Source of the DNA: Heliocidaris tuberculata | Lineage: Eukaryota > Echinodermata > Echinoidea > Camarodonta > Echinometridae | DNA: 64,000 nt | NCBI GenBank assembly: GCA_025618425.1 | Contig: CM046838.1 | Coordinates: 11,970,466 to 12,034,465, forward strand | Direction of reading: 5' to 3' | Shown: piece after piece, positions 46,381-59,090 of the stretch | How the letters are laid out: each line of letters opens with the position of its first letter | How positions within the stretch are numbered: position 1 is the stretch's first letter | Notes under the pieces: generated by a model | The model's input: the letters and a program-made list of their open reading frames with translations, nothing else | Told to the model about the DNA's origin: nothing | The model's database searches: none | Position numbers and translations under genes: made by a program

Positions 46381-47582
46381 AGATTTGATGGTATGCCAGA
46401 AATAATTATTTGGTGACTCTTTTCTACCTCCGTTTGGCAAAAAAAAAAAAAAAAAAAAAAAATCCTTTTCAAATTTCATCGTTTGGACAAATATTTCGAC
46501 TTTTTGATAACCTTCGTATATGCTCATAATACATAATATAAACGAATTTACATGTTATGCCAGTACAAACACATTGAAATGATGGAATTTGTAAGGTCGA
46601 TACAGTAAAAGGCGCAAAACGATAGTGGGGTACTGATCGTTATGAACACATTATCAGGCGACCCTCCTCCCCGATAATGCGTGATGGATAGGTCCTAGCC
46701 AACGAAGTGAGTCATCAATTTAAAGATTAAAATATCAAACAGCAAGAAACCTCAATCAAGAAAATTAAATACTCATAAAAATGATGTTAGTTGAGGTACA
46801 TAATGCTCAATTGGATGTAAGTTGAAAATCTCTATATACTTTAACTCCTCATCTGCTCTTCTGAGATACCCCTGTAAAAGAAAGTGCCTTTTGAGGGATG
46901 TCACTCCCTCCCAAAGTTTTGCTTGATGTTCCACTGCCCTTTGATGACAGGGATTACTCATGAAGGACAATTGCATCATTAACTAATCTCCCCTACCCTT
47001 GAAACAATTGTGGATCGCCCCCACCCCGGTCTCATTAAGGCCATGATATATAAGCATGGGTGTCAATCCGTCTTCAGGGATGGGGCAAAATGCATTGATC
47101 ATATATTGATGCTCTATGATCGATACACTACGCAATCAATTTCACAATGATCATGATTATGGGGAACACTCACTGCCCCTCCCCAATCCCTACCTCCGAA
47201 TCGACGCCCCTGCATGTGGTGAATTTCCTGTTCTGTGGTTGAATATCCTATTGTCAGTGGTGTTTATGAATATAGTCAAACAATAAGCGGAAGGCTCTTC
47301 AAATGATACCAGGCAGAATTGATTCACTCAGTATAATAACAATTAGCCAGAAGATAATCGAGCTTATAATAATCAATCATGATTAATCTGATCTATCCTG
47401 ATTTAGGAGTCAATGCTGATATAACCGTGAATCTTGGATGGGAACCGAAAGGATGTGATCACAATCATCACACCCTTTCCTTCTATTCTATTTGGTTTGT
47501 TATGGTTACCAGGATGGTCCATACTTACAAAAATATGTTACAGTGAACAAGTTTTGACCCATTCTCCCCCCCCAAAAAAAAC

Positions 47583-48170
47583 CACTGGCGTAGCATGGGG
47601 GGGGGGGGGGGGGGGCACGTGCCTCCATAAAATTCCTGTGCCCCCAGGTGCCCCCATGCAAAATCCAGACTCATCAGCAATTTAGTGATCTGCCCCATTC
47701 GGGTCCGCTCGCTGTTCATAAGAACCGTTATTCATAATTATAAAACCGCTATTCATTTAACACGCGCTATGAATAGCGGTCCTTATGAGTAGTTATGAAT
47801 AGTGGTCCGTATGAATGGATGCCCTTATGAATAGCGAGGAAATTTATCTATGGTTTGCTCGCTATTCAGAAGGACCGCTATTCGTAAAAAACCGCTATTC
47901 ATTTAGCCACGTGTTATGGATAGCGGTCCTTATGAATAAGTGGTCCTTATGAATAGCGGTCCTTATGACTAGCGAGGTTACCCCGCCCCATTATGCCCCC
48001 AGTGACAAAAAAGGAATTAAATTAATTCCCCCTAGGACTACGATAACGATGTCACAATACCCATCCCTCCAATCATGCAGAAAAACAGGACTACAAAACG
48101 CCCCCTGTGCCCCCTACAGAAAGGGGGTGCCCCCAGTATCCCCTACTGAAAAATCCTGGCTACGCGGCTG
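47583..48170. mobile_element. hAT-like element remnant hosting a second insertion
   Basis: ACTGGCGTAGCATGG at the left and TCCTGGCTACGCGGC at the right resemble hAT ends (CAGTGGCGTAGCCAGG type); between them are GTGCCCCC-rich stretches. It is split by the inverted minisatellite at 47708-47973. Confidence 0.45.
47708..47973. mobile_element. Fold-back minisatellite (ATGAATAGCGGTCCTT unit)
   Basis: Ends CTCGCTGTTCATAAG and CTTATGACTAGCGAG are complementary. The interior alternates ACCGCTATTCAT and ATGAATAGCGGTCCTTATGA units in both orientations, at least eight in total. Third member of the class at 10817 and 28961. Confidence 0.7.
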
Positions 48171-48489
48171 CAAAAGACGGTATATACCCAAATATTTAAG
48201 TCGCTAAAAATTACTATGATTGTATTGAACCCAAGTATTATTTAGGGGCACTGTTAGATAGGTAGGGGTGTCTGAAATTTTACCTCTACATTCGTAATTC
48301 TTATAATGCATTTCCTTACAATCAAATACAGTTTCATAGTTTAACAAGCATTTGGCATGAAATAATACTGATGAGGCTACCCTGGGTAAACAAGACATGT
48401 TATTATCATTATAATATCAACTTACCAGCTTCTAAATTTTACGAGCGATCGATCGAAGCAAACCAGCAAAAAACTTTTACACTTTCCTT

Positions 48490-48720
48490 TAGTGACAAAT
48501 GTTTTTCATCAAATATATATGATCTTTATTCACTTTATGAAGAAGAATAAAACATGTACATTAATGACATGACATTCACAATAACGAAAACAAGTAGAGC
48601 CCAGGACAATGAAATTAATCAAGCAGGGCCTAACAAAAAAAAACACACAAAAAAAAAAACACAAAAAAAAAACATACAGTTGTACTGGAATCATTATATA
48701 AGACACAAGTATAGTATATT
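48490..48720 (-). mobile_element. LINE-like 3' UTR fragment
   Basis: GATCTTTATTCACTTTATGA on the + strand is the reversed 3' end of a retroposon, followed by A/C-rich sequence. No coding part. Confidence 0.3.
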
Positions 48721-48862
48721 GAATTAGATAAGATATAATATATTATAAGGATATAAATAAGAACTGTTTTGAACCGAAGAGGTGATGTGGTAAATAATAT
48801 AATAAGCAAATTGACGACCGAGGGCGATAGACTAGAGTGAGATGGGGAGGGATGAGGGAGTA

Positions 48863-48867
<5 letters not shown>

Positions 48868-48940
<73 letters not shown>
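48868..48940. repeat. (GA)n microsatellite
   Basis: About 34 uninterrupted GA units. Confidence 0.97.
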
Positions 48941-48942
<2 letters not shown>

Positions 48943-49227
48943 GTTAGTGACTTTCGATAAGCATGATAGCGACTGGAAAGAGGAGAGATGGAGAGAACGG
49001 CAGAGAAGGAACGAGAAATAAGGAAGAGGGGTATTTAAATTAAGAGCAGTTCAACCGTGACAGTTCCAGATTATAATCATATATAGTGAATAAGTTGTAT
49101 TGTAAATGTACTTGTAGCCTAATAGAAATATTCATACATGTCATATTCACAATCATAAGAAGAAGGAAAAAAAAATCTTATCAAATTTCAAAATCCAATA
49201 TCAATTCATTTATAAACTTTCGAATAA

Positions 49228-49351
49228 ATATTTCATTTGTTATCATTAAACTTCCAGTTATACATTTCATTTGTTATCATTATACTTCCAGTTATACATT
49301 TCATTTGTTATCATTAAACTTCTAGTTATAAATTTCATTTGTTATCATTAA
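49228..49351. repeat. 34-bp minisatellite, four copies
   Basis: Unit with TTTCATTTGTTATCATTA followed by AACTTCCAGTTATACA, with single-base differences between copies. Confidence 0.9.
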
Positions 49352-49417
49352 CCGATGCAACTGTAATATTCTATTCACATTAGTATTCTGTTACAATCAC
49401 CAGACAATAACTATTGG

Positions 49418-49700
49418 TCAAAATAACGACTGCTCGTTATCGGAGAAGTGGAGGTGACGCCCACGTAGGGTCTTGTCTTGTCTTGCATAGAATAGTGAAA
49501 ATGAAGACACTACCGCCATTTTACAAATTTGTTTAGATAGTTGTTTGGCGGAGGAATTTGAGTTTGTTAGTTTGGTGAGTGTTTTCAGTGATCGGAAGTT
49601 TTGGTTTGTCAAAAGACCGCGGCTACCAACTTCAAACGCCAAGAAGGATACTTCAAAGTTTCGATCAGAAATGTCTTGAATGAGTGGGGCATATTTATAA
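49418..49700 (-). pseudogene. LINE ORF2 C-terminal fragment
   Basis: The - strand frame reads KYAPLIQDISDRNFEVSFLA, then FEVGSRGLLTNQNFRSL and SLFYARQDKTL. The K-Y-x2-L...EVG-x-RG-x7-L pattern is what I know from regions after the reverse transcriptase of non-LTR retrotransposons. The 5' part is cut off by the MITE at 49707. Fragment, inactive. Confidence 0.55.
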
Positions 49701-49706
49701 GATAAG

Positions 49707-49853
49707 GGCCCTCTTGCATAAAAAGTTGCGATTAAACGCAACTCAAAAAATTAAATGCAACTCGATTTTTAACAAATCAGGATCGCGTATATTTGGGACT
49801 TGCGTTTAATTTTTTGAGTTGCGTTTAATCGCCACTTTTTATGCAAGAGGGCC
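49707..49853. mobile_element. 147-bp palindromic MITE, copy B, with 8-bp target duplication
   Basis: Same family as 3134-3279, centre in opposite orientation. AAGATAAG flanks both sides (49699-49706 and 49854-49861), an 8-bp duplication as made by hAT elements. Confidence 0.92.
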
Positions 49854-51275
49854 AAGATAAGATATATTAAATACAATTAGACCACCTCGCTACTCGAATA
49901 AAAGGTCGCACCCGCCCGAATATAGGTATTTAACAAAATTTCTAATTTCTAACTTCTAACTTCTCGAGGGAAGGGGTTGCAGCCCCCTCAGCCCCCCCCC
50001 CCGATGAAAATCTTAGTCAGGAAATAAGACAATTGCATGTATTTTTAGTTTTAGGGTACTCCAAAATGATAAAAGAAGTACCAAACCAATCTCAATATCA
50101 ACATTATTGTTATCATTGTTCTTTTCTCCATTCTAATTATGTCGACAGAATTGTTTGTTTGCGATTGTTGTGCTTTGATCGTGGGGTGGGGGGGGGGGGG
50201 GGGGGGGACCTCTTGACTCTTCTTCAAGTGATTCACCCCAGTTATCTTCTCATTATAGATATGATTATAATTATGATTAAAGAGCCTGAAATGTGCAATG
50301 CTTAATCTGGAGGTAAATGTCTTTATTGATATTCTGATTAGGAGGAGTCAAAGGAGGTTAATTAATAAATACAAAACTACCTCCATATATGAAAGTATCA
50401 TATGATTTTCCCCCTTAATTTTAGAAAGCAACTAGCAAAGTGCACCACAACTTTGCATGTCTGTAACATTGGAATTCACAAATCCACGATCCCCGCTCCA
50501 ACCATTTAGATAAATTTTGTGCTTTGTATATATAGTTTGAATAAATAGGCAAGAGTAGCGTGGGAAAAAAGAAAATATGATAAAACATGACGAAATTCAC
50601 GCAAAAAAAAAAAAAAAATGAAGAAAAAAGGGTCAACTAAGAACTTCTGGTTCAAGTTGACCGAGAAAAAGTTATTACTCGCATTCAGACCGATGCAATG
50701 TGCATGATAGTCGTACCAAAGCCATTTTGGTTTTAAACGGTAACGCCTCTCTGGCTCTCATTCAGTGAATAAATTCACAGGCTATTAGCTTCCACTCAGA
50801 GTGCTTTTTAAAAAGGATTTGCTTCTTAGCTTGCCGAAATTTTTTCGACCCCCCCCCCTCCCAAACTGGAAAAAACCTCAACAATAATCATGTTCTTTTC
50901 AGAACTACTCTCTCCAAACTTCTGTGACCTACTCAGAACTTTCCTGATCTCGATCACTCTTTCTTCCTTTTTCTTCTTTCCTCTTTCCATTTCACTTCAT
51001 TTTTGGTGTACAAACACCGAAAACAAAAACCAAAAATAGTCTTGTGTAAGTGTTTAATTTAATTTCATTCCATTTCCATCTCTTTCCTTTCCTTTCACTT
51101 CTCCTAAATTCCTCTAAACGCCCCATAAGTGGGTTATTTTTTCACGAAAGAATATATCAACAGCCTTTTCACAAAGGCTTCCACATGGTGTTACCGAAAA
51201 CCTTCAATTGTGAATACTCACTCACCATGGAAACCTACAGAGAACATCTAATAATCATGTCGTTGAGGTCTTGAG

Positions 51276-51500
51276 GAGGCGCGATGGCTCAGTGGTAGAG
51301 CTGTGGTCCCGTTACTGCATGGGAGGACCCGGGGGTTCGAAACCAAGTAGATGCTCAATAGTGCCCTTTGGTAAGGCATCAGTCGTTATTATCAAGTCCC
51401 TCTGTATGAGAGGACTTAAAGCCGTCGGCCCCGTTGTTGCTTACTTACAAGCATAGGCATGCTTCTTACCAGTCAGGTAAGATAAACCAACCATCAAACA
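51276..51500 (+). mobile_element. tRNA-derived SINE
   Basis: Box A TGGCTCAGTGG (51285-51295) and box B GGTTCGAAACC (51334-51344) 38 bp apart, then an unrelated body with GACTTAAAGCCGTCGGCC and an A/C-rich end (ACCAACCATCAAACAATC). Not a functional tRNA: the acceptor stem does not pair. Confidence 0.75.
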
Positions 51501-52619
51501 ATCAAAACAGCCATGGTGCGTGGTTGAACCTTGTTCAGTTTTGATAAAAAACTCTGAAATCCATTCTAGCAACTGGGTCTAATTATCCTTTAGACCCAAT
51601 TAGTAAAAGGGCAAACAATCAATTCTTTGTGTAATATTTGTAGTTTGGATATTGCACTGCCGTTAAAATGTCTTAAACTAAAAATTCATTTCAGTGCATT
51701 TGTAATGAATGTATTTTGCAATTGAACGTGAGAGGAACATTATTATATAAACATGAAGTATAAAAGTGAAATGCCTTGAGAAAATATCATCAACTTCATC
51801 TTAAAGAACTACCTGTAGGTGTCTTATCAAATAGGTGCAGATGGACAATGGGTGTGTTTACATAATCCTGACAATATCATTTGACTACTTTTGAGAAAGC
51901 AATACAATTTTCACAATTTAATAAATTATTATTGAAATGATCATTTGACACTAAATTTCACCCCAAGAAAGTTACAATACTCGAGATATATTTGGTCCAT
52001 GTGCCTTAAGGGGAAAAATTTGCCCCAATTTTTAGGGGCGGTCTGACAACCCATCCCGACGGAAAATTTTGTCAGTTTTGGTGTTTTGGTAATGTATAGT
52101 CATACACCTTCTATCTGACAAAGTTTGGCGCATATGTTAGATGGGTTGAAATCGACCCGACTTTGGGGCCCCTTTTGGGGGCTCTGGGGGCCAAACCCGG
52201 GGACTTCAAGCTGACAAGCTTTTTGTGAATGACATATATAGTCTAAGTAACTTTAAGGAGTCAAATCTCATATGTAAAATGGGGTGACTATTTCGGGACA
52301 GGCTCTCAGACTATAAGAGTGTAGCTTTTTGAATGTTGATCTCGGTGATCATTCAAATTCGCTCGAAATTGAATAATCGCATCGTTAAATCGGATGCAAT
52401 TTTGACGAAATTGCGCTGGAAAACCTATAGTAAATATTATACAACCTATATAAAATCCTATAATTATTATCAAAAAAGCTCAGGTCGAATCAGAGGAGGA
52501 ATGGGGGGGGGGGGGGGATGGGGGGCTCGAGTCACCACAAAGCCAAGCTATCAAAGCGTTTATAGGACTTAAGCGCTGATCATATTTGTCTGATAACGAT
52601 AACAATGACGAGATTTTCA

Positions 52620-53098
52620 ATGAAAGGTACACCCTACCACATGGTGAGTACGAGTGTAAATATACTCGTGTCTGTTCGGGAAAGTCTTCTCCGGTATTTT
52701 GTTGATTTTAATAAAATCAGAATAATGAGAGAAACAGTGCAGTTAAAGTTTGAGCAAAATCCGATAAGAAATAAAGAAAGTTATGAATTTTTAAAGTTGT
52801 CATCAATCAAACACAAATTGGCACCTCCCTGATCTTGTGAGCTCCTCTCCCGTTTGCTGAATACAGAAAATTGCATGACTCTTCATTTTCTTAGTTGTTG
52901 ATGGAAAAATACCCCGGAAATTTATTATTTTTTAGTACAGTGCAAATGGGAGATTAGCTCAAAAGAGTTGCCAATTTGTGTTCGATTGATTAAAACTTTA
53001 AAAAAATCACAATTTTCTTATTTTCACAGATCTCTTTCTTTAATTTTCTGCTTCTTTTAAACCCAACTTGATCAGGATGGACTTTCCCTTTTAGTAGG
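52620..53098. mobile_element. Fold-back element related to the TTAA group
   Basis: AATCAAACACAAATTGGCA and TGCCAATTTGTGTTCGATTG form inverted arms; AAAGAAAGTTATGAATTTTT matches the 32772-33363 element. The right end (TTTCCCTTTTAG) fits the family, the left end is degraded. Confidence 0.55.
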
Positions 53099-53320
53099 GC
53101 AGCTCTAGGGTATACCTTTAATGAAAAATCTCGGTATCGTTATCGTTATAGCGCAATTGTGACCAGTCCTTTATTTTTAGCCATTTACACCCAATCCCTG
53201 TGCTCCCTTGAGTACATCATATCTTGAAACATACATGTAGGCATTTTCAATCTTGTTTTATTTCTAGAAACGTTCATAAATATGATTTAAAAGCAGTTGA
53301 TACACACTTGGGAAGGGGGG

Positions 53321-53428
53321 TTTGGGGTTTTCTTACCTTTCTCCCAAGAATGCTCAATATGTTTTGTTAAACAGAACATGATTCTTTGGGGTTTTCTTAC
53401 CTTTCTCCCAAGAATGCTCAATATGTTG
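53321..53428. repeat. 65-bp tandem duplication
   Basis: TTTGGGGTTTTCTTACCTTT and the next 23 bases recur exactly 65 bp later. Confidence 0.9.
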
Positions 53429-54053
53429 TGTGTTTCGTTTTGCACCTGCGCTTTCTTTTGCATGTGTGTTTTTTCCTTCGGAGAATCAAATTTCTTTTTA
53501 AGAAGCCTCAACCCTGCAATCTCAAAACTTTTCTTCTCCCCCCCCCCCCCCCCCTCTCTCTCTCTCTCTCTCTATCTGCCTTTCTTTTTAATGTTTGGGA
53601 CAAGGTTAGGTCAGGGTAGGGTCAATCGTGATTTACGGTCGTTTGTCATTTGAGTTTTTTGTTTATTCCGAACAAAAATACGTTAAAATTTCTTTCTAAA
53701 TCGATCAAAAGAAAGTAAGAAGGTCCATAAGTTTGTAAATGCATCGGGTAACAAATTTAATAATGTCTCTGGACTTTGTATATTTGAAATGAGTCATCGA
53801 ATCTCGAGCTAATTGTGGTTTCATGATCTGTGCAAAACAGGAAAATAGTTTTTTGGTATAATTTTTTGCGTTGTTTCTAGTCATGCATGCACAAGCATCG
53901 TGAAAACAAGATGTCTATTTATATTATTGATTCATACAGAATAGTGAAACCCTATACTTAGGGGCGTGGTAAAACTGGACATGGACAGTTATGGCAGTGG
54001 TGTACTAAGATGGCCCAGCGGGGCGGGGTCCTTCCCGGACGCCGGACGGGAAG

Positions 54054-54085
<32 letters not shown>

Positions 54086-56569
54086 GGGGGTGTATAGAAG
54101 GTGCAGAATATTCACTGGCTGTTCGGGTAACAAATTTAATAATGTTTTGGAGCTGGGACGGGGGGGGGGGGGTGGGGTGGGGTTACATTGGCTGTACCAT
54201 ATATGATAAAAACGTAATGTGCAAAAAGTAATGTGTTTATGTTATTGTTGTTGTAACAACATTCGTGTATTTATGGGATCAAGTAGAAATTGACATCTTA
54301 CAAATAATCTATTTAAACTGAAATTCATGATATCCCGATCAATGGCTGCAAATCATGTATGTTACATGTATATTTCGGGATTTTCAGGATAAATGTATTA
54401 CTAAATCCATGTTTATGAAAGATATATGATACTCATGTCTCTCCAAGCATTGCATTGACGTGATTCATTAATTCCCATGTCTCCGACGTTTATGTGCATT
54501 AAATAGCACATGGACGACAATGACTTTCACTCGGCTTTCTCTCGTGCTGCCAGAGAAAAGGTCAACCAACTTTCCAAACTCACTGCTTGACAACAAACTC
54601 CGGCAACGGGTGAACAAACTTTTTGGTCAGAACTTCATTCCTTCCAGCCTTCTGAACCAGCATTGTATGGAGATATCAGCTGAAGATGGTGAAAAGCTGA
54701 TGTTATGACTTTATTCAAGATAAAATTATGTACCTTGTAAACGAAAATTAAAATTTATGATCTTCGAATTTGTGCAGGTCCTTTGTTCGCTGAGGGTTAT
54801 AGGGTAATTACTTTAATAATCATCAAAGAAACACTGGTCCTTTCGATTGTCTACACTGTTGTTCACCGTCATCTGACGCATCCTTCGAAAAATCCACACA
54901 TACGTGTATAAGCCATCTCTATAATTCCTTCTATATTTTGTACAAAATTAGGATTTTATTTTTTATTTTTATTTTTTTTATTTATTTTTTTTTTTTGGGG
55001 GGGAGGTTATTATCATCACATGGGTTAAGTAATCTTACCTTTTCCATTGTTCATTCACCATGTACACATGGTAGATTCTCCCTGCTGTCACGACTGATTG
55101 TATAAGGGCACACTTTCTCCGGGGGGGGGGGGGGGGGGGAGGTTGTAGCCTCTTGCCCGAATATCAGCATAGTCAGCGGGCGAAGCGAGCGAGAATAAAT
55201 GTCGGCCTAAACTAAACAGCTATTTTGTTTTGTTTTAATGCAGGTCTATTTCAAATGAAGACTAAGTTATGACAACTGAAGTGACCAATTCGTATATTGT
55301 TAGTCTCGAAAAAAAAGACAGATCTGTCTTTTCATCCTGAATCAGTTATTCAGTCAGTTGATCAATCAATCAATCAATCAATCGATCATTCAATCAGATT
55401 ATCATATTTATAATCCACTAACTCACTGTACTAATATGTATATGTAGTGAAGCAAATATAATTGATAACGCATGCAGGCCTAATTTCATAACCAGCGACC
55501 TGTAGGCCTATATATGCCTGCGGTTCAGCTTTTCCAAACCTTGTATTTCTGGGCTAAACATGTTTTGTCATTTTAGGAGTGGAAAACCGACATAACAGGA
55601 AAACCCTGAAGCTAGATGGATGGGTAATGATCTAAGAATAAGACCAGTTTCAATAACCCTGGGACCTACTTTCAGAAGCTCCGAAAGGAAAGACAGATAT
55701 CAAGTTGAAAAAAAAGGGAATGTTAAATCGATATTTTGGGAAGGGTTTAAAAGTTCCCTCAATCGTCTATGTCTACCTATGATAGACCATAGTGGCGTAT
55801 CAAGTATATGGAGCTGGTTTATGCCGCCCCCCCCCCCGCCCCTGTTTGGGATCGCCTGATACAAACCACCTCCCTTATCGAGGGGATCCTACCCCCTGAC
55901 TACTTATTTCTGTATACAACACTGGATCAAATACCCATCCCCTCCATTAAAAAAATAAAAAAAATAAAAGATTAAAAAATGGGATTTGGAAATTCAATGT
56001 AGTATAGTATGGTATACAAGTTATGAATTCCTTCTATGTCGGCTTTGGTTGTTTAAAAAGGTGATTTATTTGTTCTATTCCTCTGCAAAAAAAGTGATTG
56101 TCACTATTGATGCGGTGAACATTGCGATACATGACCAGTATTAATTTGAGACATCAACTTTAAAAAAATAAATTGAAGGACTACCTTTAACATCACAACG
56201 ACACAAGAACCTTAAAATATGTACAGAATATTGGCAGATGTTGTGTGGCAGTACCAGGGGTATGTTAAAAATTGATGAACTCTCTAATTATATTTTCAAA
56301 TGTCATTTGGCGGTCATTGGCAAATGATCCCTGGCGAACAAACTTTTGAACAGGATATTGCAAATTCATTCCTGGGACCGATACGCACACGTGACAACTG
56401 TTGAACACTATCAATGACTTGGAATATCGATATGATTATACCAGTCTGCCTGTCTTTCATGAATATCGACAATCCGTATCTATTCACCTTGCTATATATC
56501 CACATTTATAATCTTTACAGATATCTACCTACATAATTCATTAAATAGACTATTCATCTAGTTATGTAT

Positions 56570-57090
56570 TATATCCATCTATTTTTCTATATCTGTGTGT
56601 ATCTTTCTGCATAAATATACTATAGTCTATCTATCTGTCTGTCTATCTATCTATCTATATATTTATCTATCTGTCTTTATATCCATCTATATCTATCTAT
56701 CTATCTGAATGTTTATTTTCTTTATATCCATCTATGATATCTATCTGAATATTTATATATCTATCAAAAAATCCATCTATCTATTAGTCCATTTATATAT
56801 TCATCTATCTATTTGTCTGTTAGTCTTTTTATCTATCTATCTTTATTATATCAATCTATGATTATCTATCTTATTATCTATCCACCAATCCATCTATGTC
56901 AACCTGAATGTGTATCTAATTATCTATCAAGCAATTCATCTATCTAATTATCTATCCACTTATCTATCTATCTATCTATCTATCTATATTTCTCTCTATT
57001 TAAAATATATTTATATATCTATCTATCTGTCTATCTTTCTATCAATCTATCAAACTACCTATCTATCTCAGGTCTATCTGTCTATCTAAA
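56570..57090. repeat. Long imperfect TATC microsatellite
   Basis: About 500 bp of TATC/TGTC/TATT tetranucleotides. Confidence 0.95.
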
Positions 57091-57383
57091 AGTAATAACC
57101 AAATCTGCGACAATGTAATTTCATCCAAAAGGGAAACAACAATTAAGTACTATACCAAAATATCAAATGTTGCTTTTAATATCAAAATCTTGCCACGGCT
57201 GTATACATCAATAAACTAGGTGATTGTTGCGATTCTCTTTATTGTTTCTATACCACATACAATAGAATAGAACTTAGGTTCATGTTTTTGCTCAAAATGT
57301 CCTTTTCAAGTTTGCTTTTGAAACAAATCAGGGTCGAGTGCCTGAACTTGATAAGTTTATTGCCCCGTAAATGGGACATCCCA

Positions 57384-57401
57384 GGAGAGAAAGAGAAAAA
57401 G

Positions 57402-57446
<45 letters not shown>

Positions 57447-57471
57447 TATGAGAGACAGAGAGACAGAGAGA

Positions 57472-57503
<32 letters not shown>
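57384..57503. repeat. (GA)n microsatellite
   Basis: GA dinucleotides with GACA interruptions. Confidence 0.95.
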
Positions 57504-58309
57504 GGTGTTGAGTGTTGGATATTATGTATTAATATGCATGTATAATAATAATTTTCCACTGGATGCAAAGCGCATATGAATGTATTCATTGAACTTCATT
57601 GACATATCCATCAATATTTTGTTCAAATATAACATCAATAATCAAACAATAACAATAATAACACATTACAAAAACTGAACAATATAAGTATAACATCAGT
57701 ATATAACAAACACATACTTATGTCATAATTGATCAAATATGTGTAAATTTCTGGTTCCAACAGGGCATCCCAACAATATGCAAACAAAATAACAAACTGC
57801 ACAAGAATTTGCTCTGAATTAACCTCACAGATGAAGGTGGATTATGAATCCCATTTTCAGCTAATTCCCTGACGCACATGTCCCAGAATGGGTACCTTGG
57901 AGCATTTCTTTGAAAATAAGGGTGAGGAAATCTCAAATCTCTTTTGTAACGATTGAAGAAAAACGATTCTTGGTATAGAGTACAGGGGATGTATAACATC
58001 AAGTTACGTAACACTTGGCGTAAACACTGAGCAAGTAAATTCGAAGTCGTATAAATAGTGAAAATTGTCGAACTTCATAGAGGCTATACGAAAGTAGTTT
58101 CTGTGATAACTCCTTGGTTTGAGTCGTGACTGTTTGGGTTACAACCCAGACACAAGAAACTTTAACATAAACCTCTCTATTGTAAGCGTCGATATTTTCG
58201 TTTCGATCAATTATTTTAACAAGCGGAATATCTGGTTGAACAATGCCTGAACTTCAGGATGGGTGAACCACGACTGTGCATGTCATGATGAGAACGTAAG
58301 CACATCACA

Positions 58310-58445
58310 GCACTGTCCTATTCGTTCAGCAACGAACTATTTTCAGAGGGGTACTCGCAGTAGTTTGGAACAGCCTGCCAAGCTGCTCTCTGACAGCCAA
58401 CCCGCTCTCTCCGTTCTACCAGCGCTTGATTGGTGCAAAAGTTAG
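58310..58445 (+). pseudogene. LINE ORF2 end remnant upstream of the secreted gene
   Basis: One frame reads RTIFRGVLAVVWNSLP and then SPFYQRLIG. W-N-S-L-P followed about 15 residues later by an aromatic-rich segment is the usual end of many reverse-transcriptase ORFs. Only about 45 residues remain. Confidence 0.4.
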
Positions 58446-58451
58446 CTATAA
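58446..58451 (+). promoter_or_regulatory. TATA box of the secreted-protein gene
   Basis: TATAAA sits 115 bp before the ATG at 58566; a start site about 30 bp downstream (near 58475) would leave a 90-nt leader. Confidence 0.5.
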
Positions 58452-58565
58452 ATTGCCGCTGCTGTTGCATCTCGATTTAATACTTGGAAGCTTGCAATTC
58501 AGGAGAAGAGGATCTGTATCTGAGGAGTTTCCAGTGGGATAACTTGCCCAATGCTGGGACCAATT

Positions 58566-58620
58566 ATGGATTTCAAAACGCTCTTTGTCCTCGCTTGTGT
58601 AGCGGCTGGATCTCTAGCTG
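58566..58620 (+). CDS. Secreted-protein gene exon 1, signal peptide
   Basis: 18 codons plus one base; hydrophobic core LFVLACVAA. An overlapping longer frame starting 58484 lacks a signal and is probably spurious. Confidence 0.6.
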
Positions 58621-59035
58621 GTATGTTCTTTTATTAAAAAAAAAAAAAATTCATGTAAAATGTTTCATTGACAGTTATTTTTTGTTTGTTAGTAGCCTAT
58701 CTACTTCACTCCTTCTACTTCCCATCCATCGTGGTTATCATCGAGGATACGATTAATACTTCTCAGATTACAAATACTCTTGATGAGAAAAGAAATCCTC
58801 GCGGCCTTTTGAATTTTGTGCATGATGAGGTTTTGACATCTGGTTTTCTGTGACCGTCTTTTCATGTTAATGTTACATTTCTACACGACTTGTTCACTTC
58901 GACATCTTCTGTAGGTAAAGGTTATTCTGGTTATTATATCTGTTTGTGGTTTATATACACACGTTTATTGTTTTCTGTGGCTTGATGGATAATAAAGAAA
59001 TGAAGGGATTGGGTAAGGGAAAATGCTGAGAAAGA

Positions 59036-59090
<55 letters not shown>

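Larger units (their letters stand above)
44260..49200. other. Intergenic, repeat-containing; two weak coding signals
   Basis: Apart from the elements listed separately, a - strand frame at 44625-44930 (ending RVTEEIRATQIVMIDVF) and a candidate exon at 45475-45540 are the only coding-like signals. Neither is assigned. Confidence 0.4.
51520..58300. other. Intergenic, no gene recognised
   Basis: Contains the fold-back, satellite fragment and microsatellites listed separately. A coding-like segment near 54511-54708 (MDDNDFHSAFSRAAREKVNQ then a stop) is unassigned. A 93-codon - strand frame (57733-58014, with PFWDMCVRELAENG) is also unassigned. Confidence 0.5.

Noticed and set aside
51276..51350. 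Possible tRNA gene
   Set aside because: Boxes A and B are present, but the acceptor stem and 3' end do not pair and an unrelated body follows; called a SINE.
54511..54708. Coding-like MDDNDFHSAFSRAAREKV segment
   Set aside because: A stop after 26 codons, no splice context and no recognised homologue.
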